A stretch of 64,000 nt of DNA from Streptomyces violaceusniger (GTDB lineage: Bacteria > Actinomycetota > Actinomycetes > Streptomycetales > Streptomycetaceae): NCBI GenBank assembly GCA_005405945.1, contig BJHW01000001.1, forward strand, positions 868,001 through 932,000, read 5' to 3'. Below the pieces are notes generated by a model. The model saw only the letters and a program-made list of their open reading frames with translations. It did no database searches and was not told the origin of the DNA. Made by a program: the position numbers and the translations under genes. The stretch's first letter is position 1, and every line of letters starts with the position of its first letter. Positions 35,458 through 44,723 of this stretch are shown here, piece after piece.

Positions 35458-35925
35458 ATGACTCTGCCCGTACGACACCGGCACGGCAGCCTGCTGGAGC
35501 GGGCCTTCCCGTGGCGGGAGCCGATGGCCACCGAATTCGACGAGCTGTTCGAGAGGATGAACCGGTTCCTGGAGGCCGCCGCGCCTACATGGACCGAGAC
35601 GATGGCCTGGGCCCCGCTCGCAGACCTGTGCGAGACCGACGACGCGTACCTTGTCGAATGCGAGCTGCCCGGCCTCAAGCGCGAGGACATCGACGTCGAG
35701 GTCGGCGACCGGGAACTGCACATCACCGGAGAACTGAAGGAAAGCGAACGCGAAGGCGTGCTGCGCCGCTCCACGCGCCGCACCGGGCGTTTCGAGTACC
35801 GGGCCCTGCTGCCCGCCGAAGTCAAGTCCGACCAGGTCAGCGCGTCGCTGACCGAAGGGGTCCTGACCGTGACCATCCCCAAGGCGCAAGGCACCAAGCC
35901 CCGCCACATCGAGATCACCACCTGA
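35458..35925 (+). CDS. Hsp20/alpha-crystallin small heat shock protein
   Basis: 155 residues; ATG 35458 has GGAGG nine bases upstream. The alpha-crystallin domain (about 50-145) shows DAYLVECELPGLKREDIDVE, LHITGELKE, the GRFEYRALLP strand and EGVLTVTIPKAQ. The short C-terminal tail lacks a clear IxI motif apart from HIEITT. Such proteins hold unfolded proteins without ATP. Together with the Usp, PPOX and Acg-type genes it fits an actinobacterial dormancy/hypoxia stress group. Confidence 0.93.
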   Translation: MTLPVRHRHGSLLERAFPWREPMATEFDELFERMNRFLEAAAPTWTETMAWAPLADLCETDDAYLVECELPGLKREDIDVEVGDRELHITGELKESEREGVLRRSTRRTGRFEYRALLPAEVKSDQVSASLTEGVLTVTIPKAQGTKPRHIEITT

Positions 35926-36158
35926 CCGCTGCCCCGCCGTGAAGGGATCGGGGTACGTGGCCCACCGACCGGTGCGGCTAGGTCGATGGTCTTCCCCTCC
36001 GCACAGGTCTGTGGGCCACCGCGACCCGCTGTCGACCCGGGCCATGCTGAAGTGGCTCGGACAGTTTCTGTGGTCGAGCCAGATCTTTCCTTGACCTGTG
36101 GCTGCAGCTGAGATGGGCGCAATTCCCACACCCATCGCGGATGTGCGACAGCGGGCCG

Positions 36159-36851
36159 TCAGTGTATGGCCGTGTCAACGGACTTGGTCAGGCGGGCGTA
36201 GACCACGACGTTCGCCTGGTAGCCGGTGGCCTTGGTGTAGGCGCCGCCGCAGGTGATGACGCGCAGTTCCGGCTGCTGCGTGGCGCCGTAGACACGGTCG
36301 TTGGGGAAAGCATTCTTCGCGTAGATCTCGATGCCGTACACGAAGAACACCGCTGTGCTGCGGTCAGCACGTGTGACGGTGATGATGTCGCCCTTGCGCA
36401 AGGCGCCCAGAGAGTAGAAGACGCCTGGCCCCCGCGCGGTGTCGACGTGCCCGGCGATGATGGCATTTCCTGTACTTCCGGGACGTGCACCGTCCCGGTA
36501 CCAGCCCACCACGTTGCTGGGGCTCGTCGGCGGGGTCTGGAGATGCCCGGCCTGGTCTGCGTGAAGGCCGATGACTGGTGCGTCGACCCCGATCCTCGGG
36601 ATGCGGATGCGCGTGGGCGGCGATTCCGCCATCGGCTTCATGTACGGCGCCGTTGCCTGGACGGACCGCGAAACTGCCTGCGCGGCATCGGGCAGCGGCG
36701 GACTCTCGGTACGCCCACCTGCGTAGATCATCCAACTGCCGGCCACGAACGCCACAGCGGCCGCGGCGAGCCCTGCTTGCGGGCCGTACGGACGTGATGC
36801 TGCCGGTCGGGGGCGCCTGCCGGACGGTGCCCCCGACCACTGGCCGCTCAG
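36159..36851 (-). CDS. Class F sortase
   Basis: About 230 residues with an N-terminal signal anchor (AGLAAAAVAFVAGSWMIYAG) and a sortase domain: PTRIRIPRIGVDAPVIGL, NAIIAGHVDTARGPGVFY with the catalytic His, and LRVITCGGAYT with the catalytic Cys. The strand that usually carries the Arg reads YQANVVVYARL. No ATG or GTG fits; CTG at 36851 overlaps the upstream stop as CTGA, so coupled initiation at CTG is likely. The upstream gene encodes a secreted protein with a C-terminal membrane tail, the probable partner. Confidence 0.85.
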   Translation of the reverse strand: MSGQWSGAPSGRRPRPAASRPYGPQAGLAAAAVAFVAGSWMIYAGGRTESPPLPDAAQAVSRSVQATAPYMKPMAESPPTRIRIPRIGVDAPVIGLHADQAGHLQTPPTSPSNVVGWYRDGARPGSTGNAIIAGHVDTARGPGVFYSLGALRKGDIITVTRADRSTAVFFVYGIEIYAKNAFPNDRVYGATQQPELRVITCGGAYTKATGYQANVVVYARLTKSVDTAIH

Positions 36852-37401
36852 AGCCGGCCGCTGGCCGCGGCACCGCGGCGACGCAGCAGAACCACCCCGC
36901 CGACGAGCGCGGCCGCGGCAAGTCCGCCGCCCCCCAGCACCACGGCCGTGTTCACTCCGGACACCGCACCTCCAACACCGGCCTTCACCCCGTTCTTCAG
37001 ACTGGTGGGGGCACGAACGCCGTGGTGGTGGGGAAGAGTTCCTTCCCACAGGTGACCTCGGCGCTGACTCCGCCGACGGACACCTTCACGGTTCCCTGCC
37101 GGACCGTCTTGACCTGAGTGCCTGCCGACGTCGTGAACGTCGTACCGGCACCGTCGGCGTCGCGTATGACCCCGTTGGACTGCACGACCTGCAGTTGTCC
37201 GGCCCCCGCACAGGCGATGATGTCGCCGTCCTTGAGGATGAGGCTGCCGCCCTCAGTGCGGCCCGTGAACGGCGTCGCCTGTGTGCTCGGGGGCCCACCC
37301 GCATATGAAGGGCCCGCGAGGGCTACGGTCGCCGCGAAGGCTCCCGCCGCCGCCATGGTGGCTGCACACGTCGCTGCCTTCCTCTTGGTTGCCGTGGGCA
37401 T
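36848..37401 (-). pseudogene. Secreted protein with C-terminal membrane anchor, one-base frameshift
   Basis: ATG 37401 starts a clear signal peptide (AATCAATMAAAGAFAATVAL, cleavage near SYAGG) and a domain with two internal Cys (DIIACAGAG and AEVTCGK). The frame ends at FVPPPV, but one base further in, the same region continues as PTSLKNGVKAGVGG, then VVLGGGGLAAAALVGGVVLL and RRRG, a typical membrane anchor with positive tail. The shift lies in a run of five C near 37010. With one extra C the protein would be about 184 residues, anchored, and next to a sortase. No LPxTG motif is visible. Confidence 0.72.
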
Positions 37402-38239
37402 TCAAGTCTCCTGTCACGCGGCGAAGCCAGCGGGGAATTCCGCTGGCCTTCGTGCCTCATGAGTTCCGCGGACATAACGGAAAATATATAGCCCAAACGG
37501 GTATTTCTTCGTATCGCTCGGCGTGGCTCGGTGACAGGACAGTCAGGGTCTGCCCTCCACCCTCGGGGAGGCTCAGGTGCATATGGGGCCTCGGGCATGT
37601 CCGGGATCACGTTGTCATCCGTATGAACAGAAGCTTCTGGTCAAGCGGTGAAGTCGTATTCCTGGGGCTAGCGTTTGAGGTGGAGGCGGTGGTGCTCGCG
37701 GGTGGCATGAGGCGCCAGCGGACGTCGAGATCGCCGTTGCCGATGATCTTCTTCACCTCCGCGGGCAGCCCTCCGTGGCACGACCTGTTCCGCCCGCACC
37801 GGCCCTGGAGCGTCCTGGACCACCTCCACAATGTCCCGCTACACCTGCGTCATCACCTCCACCCCATCCCCGGCTGCCACTTGGGCACGGTCAACACCCC
37901 ACCACCCGCCGCTCCGCACCGCGTACGGACAGGACTCCCGATCACCGCCTGCCGGCTCGCGCTCCGGCCCCACCAAGGCGTCCGCCGAAATCTCGGCCAT
38001 CACCTCGGCCACCTTCTCCCGGGCGATCCGCAACGGGCTCCAGAGTCCCGCGATCCTGCTCCAACTGCCCAGCCAACTCTGCCAGTTCGACAGAGTCGTC
38101 GGGGTGTGACGAGGGCAGGCCCGGCCGGGTTCGCACCGCACCCGGCTGAGATCGTGCCGGACCGGATCCGCGGGCGACCCCACGCACCGATTCGTGCCAG
38201 AACCCGCCAAGAGACGGTGGGCTGCAACGCCCGCAGGCG
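37402..38239. other. No confident gene; scattered coding-like fragments
   Basis: The first 100 bases hold the promoter of the secreted protein gene, in AT-richer DNA. On the minus strand near 37640-37760 a frame reads LPAEVKKIIGNGDLDVRWRL, and near 37980-38090 another reads IAREKVAEVMAEISADALVG. They look like ends of decayed genes but cannot be named. Confidence 0.35.
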
Positions 38240-38734
38240 TCACCCGCCGGCGGGCGGCAGGGCCGAAGGCGCCGCAGCCGGAGGCAGTTGCCTCTGAGCA
38301 GCCTCGTCCGCGCAGACCACAGCCGCCCGATCCGCCCGCAGCCGCCCAGGAAGAGACAGAGCCGAAGTACCCGCAACATCGCCTACGAAGCCGAACCTCA
38401 GCCCGTGCTGGTCTGCCAGAGTGCGCGCCAGGTGCAACACGCTGAGGCCACTGGCACCCAGCTCGGCGGTGCGCCGCAGATCGACCAGGACCGCGGTGCC
38501 GCCGGGACGGATCGCGGCGTGCAGCAGGCGGCCCAGATGGGGTTCGGCGGCCGGACCCACCTCCTGCCGCACCTCGATCACCAGGCACCCGGAGTAGCAG
38601 CGGATCGCGATGGGCGAAGGGCCCGGGCTGGGATCGATGGCCCGCGCCGCCCACAGCCGGGACGGCAGCACGCGCCGTCGACGGGACAGGAGTGCCGCCC
38701 GCGGGCGGATGGCGAGAGGAACGCTCCACGTCAT
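38240..38734 (-). CDS. STAS-domain protein (anti-sigma factor antagonist-like)
   Basis: 164 residues. The central domain follows the STAS pattern: CLVIEVRQEVGPAAEPHLGR, then TAVLVDLRRTAELGASGLSV with the phosphorylatable Ser position in GASGLS, and LRFGFVGDVAGTSALSLPG. Such proteins bind or release anti-sigma factors depending on Ser phosphorylation. The Arg-rich N-terminus and Pro/Ala C-terminus are unusual, so the true start may be internal. No partner kinase is adjacent. Confidence 0.65.
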   Translation of the reverse strand: MTWSVPLAIRPRAALLSRRRRVLPSRLWAARAIDPSPGPSPIAIRCYSGCLVIEVRQEVGPAAEPHLGRLLHAAIRPGGTAVLVDLRRTAELGASGLSVLHLARTLADQHGLRFGFVGDVAGTSALSLPGRLRADRAAVVCADEAAQRQLPPAAAPSALPPAGG

Positions 38735-39515
38735 GGTGCCCCCTGAGCACGAACGGAGAGGTGGAACCGCAGCAGCACGTAACTGAACAAAGAGTCCCGC
38801 CGTCGACCAGCGGGCGACAGGGACCGATGGTCCCGAACCAGGGCCGATCGCCCCTGCCCCCTTGCTTCACCCGGCGCCGCAATGAAGGAGTCAACTGACT
38901 TGTGCGGCACGGCGGTCGAGTGCCATCGGCCACGGTGGGCGCGCGAGGAGGCGGCACTCATGCGTTGCGACGACCGCCGGGCCGCCGGACGGCAGCCGGC
39001 CTGGCTCTGGAGTTTCTGCGCGGAAAGACGCAAATCGATCACGCCGCGTCTGCGCCCAGCTGGCACTGGGCCAGTCCATCGCCCAGATCATGGTTGAGAT
39101 CAGCGCAGGTATCGACCTGGAACATGTGCTCGATGACCCTGACCTCCAAGCCCTCGAGCGGGCCGACAACAACCGTGCCGCGGCAAGGACTGGAGCGAGG
39201 CCACCGCCGATGGCCTGTGGGGCTTCGAGGACTGGCGAACCCGGCCGCCTAGAATGCAAGCCGTCAACTCAGCTCTGCCTGCGACACGTTGATCGGTTGT
39301 CCGTCGGCAAAGCGCGTCGGGGTGCGACACCAGGCAGCGATAGTCATATTTGCCGCCCGACGAGTGCGGGTGCACTTGTGAATGCGCCCCGTGTCCGAGC
39401 TCCTCGACCATGTCCCGCTCGTGCCCCCTTTTGCTTCTGTTGCTCCCTCGTCCCGGCCCTGAGTGAGCAGGACGGTTGAAGTGTGAACCGCTTTTCGGGC
39501 TAACAGGAGGCACGT
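38735..39515. other. Degraded region without a callable gene
   Basis: Plus-strand pieces in different frames read like one helical protein (GLALEFLRGKTQIDHA, then LGQSIAQIMVEISAGIDLEH and VLDDPDLQALERADNN at 39070-39180). No family is recognised and frameshifts separate the pieces. Confidence 0.35.
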
Positions 39516-39950
39516 ATGCGAGCGGCTGTCCGAAGTGAGGACGGGCAGGTCAGCGCCGCGAACGTACCGGACGCCGAGGTGAAGTCGCCGTCCGACGCCC
39601 TGGTGCGCGTCGTCCTGTCGGCCGTGTGCGGGACCGACTTGTGGGGGCTGAGAGGTTTCCCCGCCATTCCTCCCGGGCCTCGGGCCGGGCAGGGGTTCAT
39701 CGGTGTCGTGGAGGACATCGGTGCCGATGTGCGGTTCCTCAAGCCTGGCAACGTGCTACTGGCACCGTTCTGGTGGTCGGACGGGACCTGCGTCGCGTGC
39801 AAGGCCGGTCTGCCCACGTCGTGTCCGAACGGCGGCATGCAGGAAGGCGGTCAGGGAGAGGCGGTGCGGGTGTCGGCAGCGGCAGGAACGGTTCGGGGCT
39901 CGACGGATCCCACTCGCCCACGGACTCGTCGCCATAGTTCCCGACACCCG
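39516..39950 (+). pseudogene. Zinc-type alcohol dehydrogenase (MDR) N-terminal remnant
   Basis: ATG 39516 with AGGAGG upstream begins a GroES-like alcohol dehydrogenase domain: ALVRVVLSAVCGTDLWGLRG with the catalytic zinc Cys, GQGFIGVVEDIGADV and CVACKAGLPTSCPNGG from the structural zinc loop. The reading then breaks: RIPLAHGLVAIVPD appears in another frame near 39905-39940. The Rossmann domain and C-terminus, about 220 residues, are absent. The gene is a truncated relic. Confidence 0.75.
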
Positions 39951-40282
39951 CGATCAGAATCCGCACCAAGGTCCTGCCAACCCCCCGCTCCAGTCCCCTC
40001 CACTTACGTCTGCCTGGATGGCATCTACTAGATCAGGATGCGCGTCCACACCGCCTTGCCCTGGCCTTGCGGGCTCCCCCCAGACCGCTGGCAGGCCGGC
40101 TACGACGTTCAGCCCCCGCCCTTCGGTGGCCGGGTTGTCGGCCGTACCCTACGGGGTAGCGGGGTCCGTACGGTCCACGGCATCTGGACCGGGTGGCCCT
40201 GTGGAACGAGGCCCCGCGCCGGGCAGAGTCGGACCGCGGGCACGCGCGTCGAGTGCCGTCCCGGCGATCTGGAGTGCAGGCC
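39951..40282. other. Promoter region of the Tat nitroreductase; no gene
   Basis: No coding frame is supported. A short symmetric motif, GGGGTCCGTACGGTCCAC near 40157, may be an operator for the gene at 40283, but it does not fit a known consensus well. Confidence 0.35.
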
Positions 40283-41530
40283 ATGTCCACCACAGACCCC
40301 TCAGCGACGTCCCGGCCACCGGGCGAGCCCCGTGAGGAAGACGAAGGGGCCAGCGCAGTGAGCAGGCGACGAGTGCTCCACAGCGCCGGCATCGGTGCAC
40401 TGACCGTCGCGGTGACCGGCACCGGCATGCTGTCCTACCGGGCCTACGACAACCGGGTGCTCGGCGCGGACGGCGGCGCGGCATTCGATGCCTGGCGGCA
40501 CTGGAGGGACGACGCCGGCCCGCGCGGCGTGCTGGCGGCGGCCGTGCTGGCGGCGAGCCCGCACAACACCCAGCCCTGGCTGTTCCACCTCAGCGGCGAC
40601 GACCGCATTGAGCTGCATGCCGACCTGAGCCGACGGATCGGAAGCGTGGATCCCTACGCCTGCGAAACGCACGTCGGACTGGGATGCGCGCTGGAGAACC
40701 TGGCCCTGGCCGCCCACGCGCGGGGCCTTGAGCCCCGCATCACGCTACGGCCCGAACCGGGCCGTCCATCGCTGGTCGCACCGGCCGACCTGACCAAGGC
40801 CACCCAGCAGCATTCGCCCCTGTACGACGCGATCGGGTACCGCCACACCAACCGCGGCCCCTACCGCGACCGGCCCATCGACACCGCCGTACTGACAGAT
40901 CTGGCGGCGCTGGCCGACGACCCAAGGGCGTCGGTCATCTGGGTCACCACACGCGCGGGCCGGGACGACCTCGGCGACCTCATGATCCGGGCCGCCCGCG
41001 CGGTGACCGAGGACGAGCAGCAGTCGCGGGAGAACTTCGCCTGGTTCCGCGGCAGCGCGGACGCCATCGAGAAGCACAAGGACGGGCTCACCCTCGACGG
41101 GCAGGGCCTGTCCGCCGTGGTCACCTCGGCCGCCAAGCTGATGCCCGCCACCTCGCGCACCAGCGGGGATGCATTCTGGGTGAAGCAGACCCGCACGGTG
41201 CACACCGCCACCGCCACCGTCTACGGCCTGGTCCTGGTACCGGACCGCTACGACCCGCTGCACCAGCTCACCGGCGGACGGCTGCTGGAGCGCATCCACC
41301 TCGCGGTCACCGCACGCGGCCTGGCACTGCAGCACATGAACCAGATCACCGAACGCATCGACCGCGACCGCAGCCAGGGCCGCGACCCGGTGTTCGGACC
41401 ACCACTCGCGGCGCTGGCCGACCGGGCGGGCGGTGACGGCCGTCAGGTGCTGGCCGCGTTCCGCCTCGGTCATCCGGTACGGCCCGGCCGGCGTTCACCC
41501 CGCCGTCCCGCGACGCAGGTGCTGCGATGA
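40283..41530 (+). CDS. Tat-exported Acg-type nitroreductase family protein
   Basis: 415 residues from ATG 40283. A twin-arginine signal (SRRRVLHSAGIGALTVAVTG) predicts export. The rest follows the Acg/nitroreductase pattern: AAAVLAASPHNTQPWLFHLS, ELHADLSRRIGSVDPYACE, GYRHTNRGPYRDRP, and the C-terminal HLAVTARGLALQHMNQITER. The family has two nitroreductase folds per chain and binds flavin poorly or not at all. Its stop overlaps the next gene as ATGA, so the two are co-translated. It is a distant relative of the protein at 28941. Confidence 0.88.
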   Translation: MSTTDPSATSRPPGEPREEDEGASAVSRRRVLHSAGIGALTVAVTGTGMLSYRAYDNRVLGADGGAAFDAWRHWRDDAGPRGVLAAAVLAASPHNTQPWLFHLSGDDRIELHADLSRRIGSVDPYACETHVGLGCALENLALAAHARGLEPRITLRPEPGRPSLVAPADLTKATQQHSPLYDAIGYRHTNRGPYRDRPIDTAVLTDLAALADDPRASVIWVTTRAGRDDLGDLMIRAARAVTEDEQQSRENFAWFRGSADAIEKHKDGLTLDGQGLSAVVTSAAKLMPATSRTSGDAFWVKQTRTVHTATATVYGLVLVPDRYDPLHQLTGGRLLERIHLAVTARGLALQHMNQITERIDRDRSQGRDPVFGPPLAALADRAGGDGRQVLAAFRLGHPVRPGRRSPRRPATQVLR

Positions 41531-42177
41531 GCCGCGACCAGGCCGCCGCGCTCGCCGGTACGGCTGGCGGGCTTCTCGGCGTCGCCGCCGGGCTGACCGC
41601 CGCCGTCTGGGGCGACCGGCTCGGCGCCTGGGCCGGCGACAAGCAGGACCCCACCACGCTCGGGTTGTTCACGGTGGCCCTGTCCGCCGTCGCCTTGGCC
41701 GGTGCTCTCCTGCTGCTGCGCGATCGCGGAGCGGGCCCTGGGTGGAGAGCTGCTGTTGGTGCTGGTCTGCTGCTGCCGGGCCTGCTGGGCTTCACCACCG
41801 TCGGACGCCTGTGGTGGATCCCGGGTGCCCTGCTCGTGCTCGCCGCGGGCTCCACGGTCTGCGTCGCGCCGCGGGCGGTCGGCCGGGCGGTGCGTGACCG
41901 GTGGGCGGGCGTGCTCACCGCGGCCCTGGGAGCGTGCCTGGTCCTGGTCGCCGTCGACGCATCGGCGCCTCTTGTGGCGGTGGCCGCAGTGAGCGGCGGG
42001 CTGGTGGCCGCCGCGCCGTGGGTGGCCCGCGGTCCGCGTCGGCTCGCCACGGCGATGCTGCTCGCGGGGACGCTGCCGTTCGCCGCACTCACCTGGTGGA
42101 CCCTCGTCACACCGGCAATCGCCCTGCTGTCCCTGACAGCCGGGTTCACGGCCCTGCGCACCAGCGGACCGGACTGA
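41527..42177 (+). CDS. Multi-span membrane protein, function unknown
   Basis: 216 residues with about seven hydrophobic segments (for example LGLFTVALSAVALAGALLLL, AVGAGLLLPGLLGFTTVG, GVLTAALGACLVLVAVDA). ATG 41527 overlaps the nitroreductase stop, so it is probably a membrane partner of that exported protein. No conserved motif identifies a family. Confidence 0.75.
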   Translation: MSRDQAAALAGTAGGLLGVAAGLTAAVWGDRLGAWAGDKQDPTTLGLFTVALSAVALAGALLLLRDRGAGPGWRAAVGAGLLLPGLLGFTTVGRLWWIPGALLVLAAGSTVCVAPRAVGRAVRDRWAGVLTAALGACLVLVAVDASAPLVAVAAVSGGLVAAAPWVARGPRRLATAMLLAGTLPFAALTWWTLVTPAIALLSLTAGFTALRTSGPD

Positions 42178-42186
42178 CCACGTGCG

Positions 42187-42370
42187 GACCTCGATGCCGT
42201 TGCCCTCGCCACCGATGTCGGGGGCGGCCCACATCGTGATCGTGTCGCCATCGGTGGCCAGTTTGAGGGGATTGCGGGCTTCTGGGTCGCAGGAGTTCGC
42301 AACGGGCTTCGCCTCGGGCCCGCCGATGAACGCGGTGCAGCCAAGGGTGGTTGGGGTGTCCGACAGACCG
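42187..42370 (-). pseudogene. Fragment of an unidentified secreted-type protein
   Basis: One frame reads well-formed protein (GCTAFIGGPEAKPVANSCDP, then LKLATDGDTITMWAAPDIGG) and then runs into the end of the upstream gene's antisense strand without a natural boundary. No start, stop or family can be assigned. It is listed because its composition is unlike the surrounding shadow frames. Confidence 0.35.
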
Positions 42371-42676
42371 CTGTGACGTGACCGTCGGATGTCAGCGGTT
42401 GAGGTCGAGGACGGGCACGCCCCGACCCTCGTATGCCTTCGGCGCCACCGTGGGGACCAGCGCGCCCGCGCCCCACTCGCGGGGAGCAGTCTCAGGAGCT
42501 TTACGTCGTTGCGGGGCAGGGCCATCCCCGCGGGTGCGGGGAGCAGTTGTTCCGCGTGCGCGAAGGTGGACTGTCCTCAAGCACCAGGAGTCCCGAGCGA
42601 GCACGGTCTGCGCTCGGCAGGTAGCCCAGGGCTCCCTCCACATCGTCGAGGGCAGGCGCCGTCCAGCCCGTTGGCG
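42371..42676. other. No supported gene; holds the CRISPR-repeat-like sequence
   Basis: No frame carries a recognisable domain. The stretch contains the hairpin-forming repeat at 42519-42546 and the weaker relative ending at 42489. Confidence 0.4.
42519..42546. CRISPR. Orphan type I-E-like CRISPR repeat (remnant)
   Basis: The core CATCCCCGCGGGTGCGGGGA forms the CCCCGC/GCGGGG hairpin of actinobacterial type I-E repeats and ends AGCAG. A degenerate relative (CCCCACTCGCGGGGAGCAG) ends at 42489, giving a 57-bp period near the usual 61. Its minus-strand translation gives APRTRGDGPAPQ, the kind of spurious peptide such repeats produce. No third repeat and no cas gene are present, so this is at most a relic. 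Confidence 0.4.
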
Positions 42677-43150
42677 TCACAGCCAGCCGTTGCGCTTGAA
42701 GCCGCGGTGGAGGAAGAAGCAGGCGAGGGCGATGGCGCCGAGTGCGAGGGGGTAGCCGAAGCGCCAGCGGAGTTCGGGCATGTGGTCGAAGTTCATGCCG
42801 TACATGCCGGTGACCATGGTGGGTACTGCGATGATCGCGGCCCGGGCGGTGATCTTGCGGGCGTCGTCGTTCTGGGCGACGGCGACCTGGGCGAGGTGGG
42901 CCTGGAGGATGGAGTCGATCAGGGCGTCGAAGCCGGTGATCTGGTCGGTGACGCGGGCCTGGTGGTCGGCGACGTCACGGAATTAGGCGCGTATGGCGGG
43001 GTCGATGGAGGGCAGCGGCTGGCTGGAGAGCGTTTCCGAGGGGCGGCTGAGGGGGGCCACGGCGCGCTTGAGTTCGAGGAGTTCGCGCTTGAGCTGGTAG
43101 ATGCAGCCGGCGTCGGCGGTCTGGTTGCTCTGGGGCGAGAAGACCGTCCA
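42677..43150 (-). pseudogene. CorA-type Mg2+ transporter, C-terminal remnant with in-frame stop
   Basis: The frame reads CIYQLKRELLELKRAVAPL and then RA-stop-FRDVADHQARVTDQITGF, where TAA at 42983-42985 stands at a position where CorA proteins usually have an aromatic residue. It continues to the two C-terminal membrane helices, with the CorA signature GMYGMNFDHMPEL and the positively charged end HRGFKRNGWL. The N-terminal soluble domain is missing beyond about 43150. CorA forms pentameric magnesium channels; this copy cannot. Confidence 0.82.
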
Positions 43151-43261
43151 GGCAGTTGGCCGACCGGATCTTTGCCGTGTCGGCCAAGGAGGCGCGCAGG
43201 GAAGCGAGGTGGGCAGTGTGGCCCACGCCCGGGATCTCCGTCGTGCCGCAGCAGCGGCAGG

Positions 43262-43580
43262 GGCAAGAAGGCTGGTCCGCCGGTGCACGGCGATCTCGTG
43301 AGCCGCAACTTCATTGCGGCCAGCCCGAACCGGCTGTGGCTCGCCGACATCACCGAACACGCCACGGGCCAAGGCAAGCTGTACCTCTGCGCGCTCAAAG
43401 ATGTCTTCAGCAACAGGATCGTGGGCTACTCCATCGACGCGCGGACGAAGTCCCGCCTGGCCGTAGCCGCGCTGGACAACGCGGTGGCCCGGCGTGAACA
43501 CGTCGACGGGTGCATCCTGCACAGCGACCGCGGATCAATTCCGGTCCCGGAAGTTCGTCCAGACCGGCGACCCTCTCGAA
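43262..43580 (+). pseudogene. IS3-family transposase (orfB) fragment
   Basis: The frame reads GPPVHGDLVSRNFIAASPNR, LWLADITEHATGQGKLYLCA, LKDVFSNRIVGYSIDARTKS and CILHSDRGS. These are the first catalytic Asp block and the second (HSDRGS) of the rve integrase core. After GGATCA the reading shifts and continues as FRSRKFVQTGDPLEELG. The third catalytic Glu and both element ends are absent, so this is a relic. Confidence 0.8.
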
Positions 43581-43766
43581 GAACTCGGCCTGCGGCTCGG
43601 TCGCCCGCTTCGGCGCCGCATCAGTCCGATTCCGGCTCAGCGTTCGTGATCCAGCAGAGCGATCGAGTACGCAAGCGTCTTGGGCCCGCGCACGCGGACG
43701 CAACGGTGTTCCTCTCAGCCCTGCGGGAGTACGCCGATCTCTGAGAGGGCGGCAATATAGCGGTGA

Positions 43767-43791
43767 ATCCCCGGTTACCGAAACCGGGGAT
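43767..43791. terminator. Hairpin, possible terminator or operator
   Basis: ATCCCCGGTT and AACCGGGGAT form a perfect 10-bp stem around the loop ACCGA. It lies between the IS3 fragment and the convergent DUF5655 remnant. There is no T run, as usual for Streptomyces terminators. It could also be a leftover regulatory site. Confidence 0.5.
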
Positions 43792-43792
43792 C

Positions 43793-43907
43793 CGCCGAAT
43801 ACTTGTAGATCCACCGCCATTCCCTGACCGCCCCGTCGAAAGGCAGTATCACGACGATCCACAACTTCACCTGGGAAGCGCACATGGCCACGCGGGCCAT
43901 TGCTCTT
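43793..43907. other. Non-coding spacer beside the hairpin
   Basis: Nothing is supported between the hairpin and the DUF5655 remnant. The stretch 43581-43766 before the hairpin is likewise without a callable gene. Confidence 0.35.
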
Positions 43908-44423
43908 TCACGCCGCGGCGTAGCTGAGCCGGAACAGGTCCTGGGCTCGCTCCAGGTCTCGCTGAGTGCACAGTTCCACCTCCAGGTCCCCCGTGCCGTG
44001 GTGGCCGAGTCCCGTCACGTCCCGGGTGAAAGCGGGTACGAGGTCGACCACCTTCGGATCGGCCTTCAGGTAGACCAGCGCCTTGGTCGGCTGGGGCGGG
44101 ATCAGTCAGGCGAAGTTCCGCAGCCACTGGTATGCGGCGTACGGCTTGCGCTGGACCCGGGTAACACCATCCCCGAGGCCGAGAAGCACTTCGTCGGCAG
44201 CGTCGGCCAGCTGCGCCATGGCCCCTGTCTGCTCCCGGGGCGCTTCCAGAACGGCTGCGCGCCGACGCACGCGCCTGTCCGGAGACGACTTTCCGTGGCG
44301 GAGGCACTCGTTGCACGACGCACCCGCGATTACGGGCCGTCGTCGATGCCGACCGCGCCGCGCGAGCCAAGACGCTGGCCTTCCCAGGGGTCGATGCGCT
44401 GCTGCGCGAGTTGCACCCACCAT
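43908..44423 (-). pseudogene. DUF5655-type protein remnant with in-frame TGA
   Basis: The last 65 codons read LIPPQPTKALVYLKADPKVV, LVPAFTRDVTGLGHHGTGDL, EVELCTQRDLERAQDLFRLS and YAAA, a good match to the DUF5655 C-terminus. The same frame upstream of TGA 44106-44108 reads VTRVQRKPYAAYQWLRNFA, and TGC is expected in place of TGA. Further upstream the frame loses protein character. DUF5655 domains occur in predicted transport or DNA-associated proteins of unclear function. The gene is dead. Confidence 0.68.
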
Positions 44424-44550
44424 CTCCTGGGAGCCGCCCTTCCTCGTGCTGTCCTTCCATGAAGAGTCAGCTTTTCGGCTTCAGGGGTGGGGTGTGCTAA
44501 TCAGCGGCCCCGACTTCTGCTGGCCGCGGCCGCGCGTGCAGATGAACGAC

Positions 44551-44723
44551 GTGGGCGCGCCCGGGCCCGCGTCCTGATAGCCATCGTCGAGGCACCGAAC
44601 AGCGGCACGGCCGACCTCGCCCGACGGCTAGGCATGTCCATGACCTCGATGTCGGCACACGCCACCGTCCTGCGTCAGGCGGGCCTCTCCACAGCCACGG
44701 ACCGTCCACCACTCGACAGGTAG
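44551..44723 (+). pseudogene. Winged-helix regulator fragment (ArsR-like)
   Basis: The frame reads GRARARVLIAIVEAPNSGTA, DLARRLGMSMTSMSAHATVL and RQAGLSTATDR, a clear helix-turn-helix followed by the start of a wing. It lacks the upstream domain usually fused to this type and stops early, so only the DNA-binding piece is left. Confidence 0.6.

Noticed and set aside
40157..40175. GGGGTCCGTACGGTCCAC as a DevR-type hypoxia box
   Set aside because: It does not match the expected GGGNC-N4-GNCCC layout; kept only as a possible operator of unknown type.
42389..43744. A 451-residue plus-strand frame
   Set aside because: Only its segment from 43262 is a real IS3 transposase relic; the rest is antisense to the CorA remnant and to non-coding DNA.
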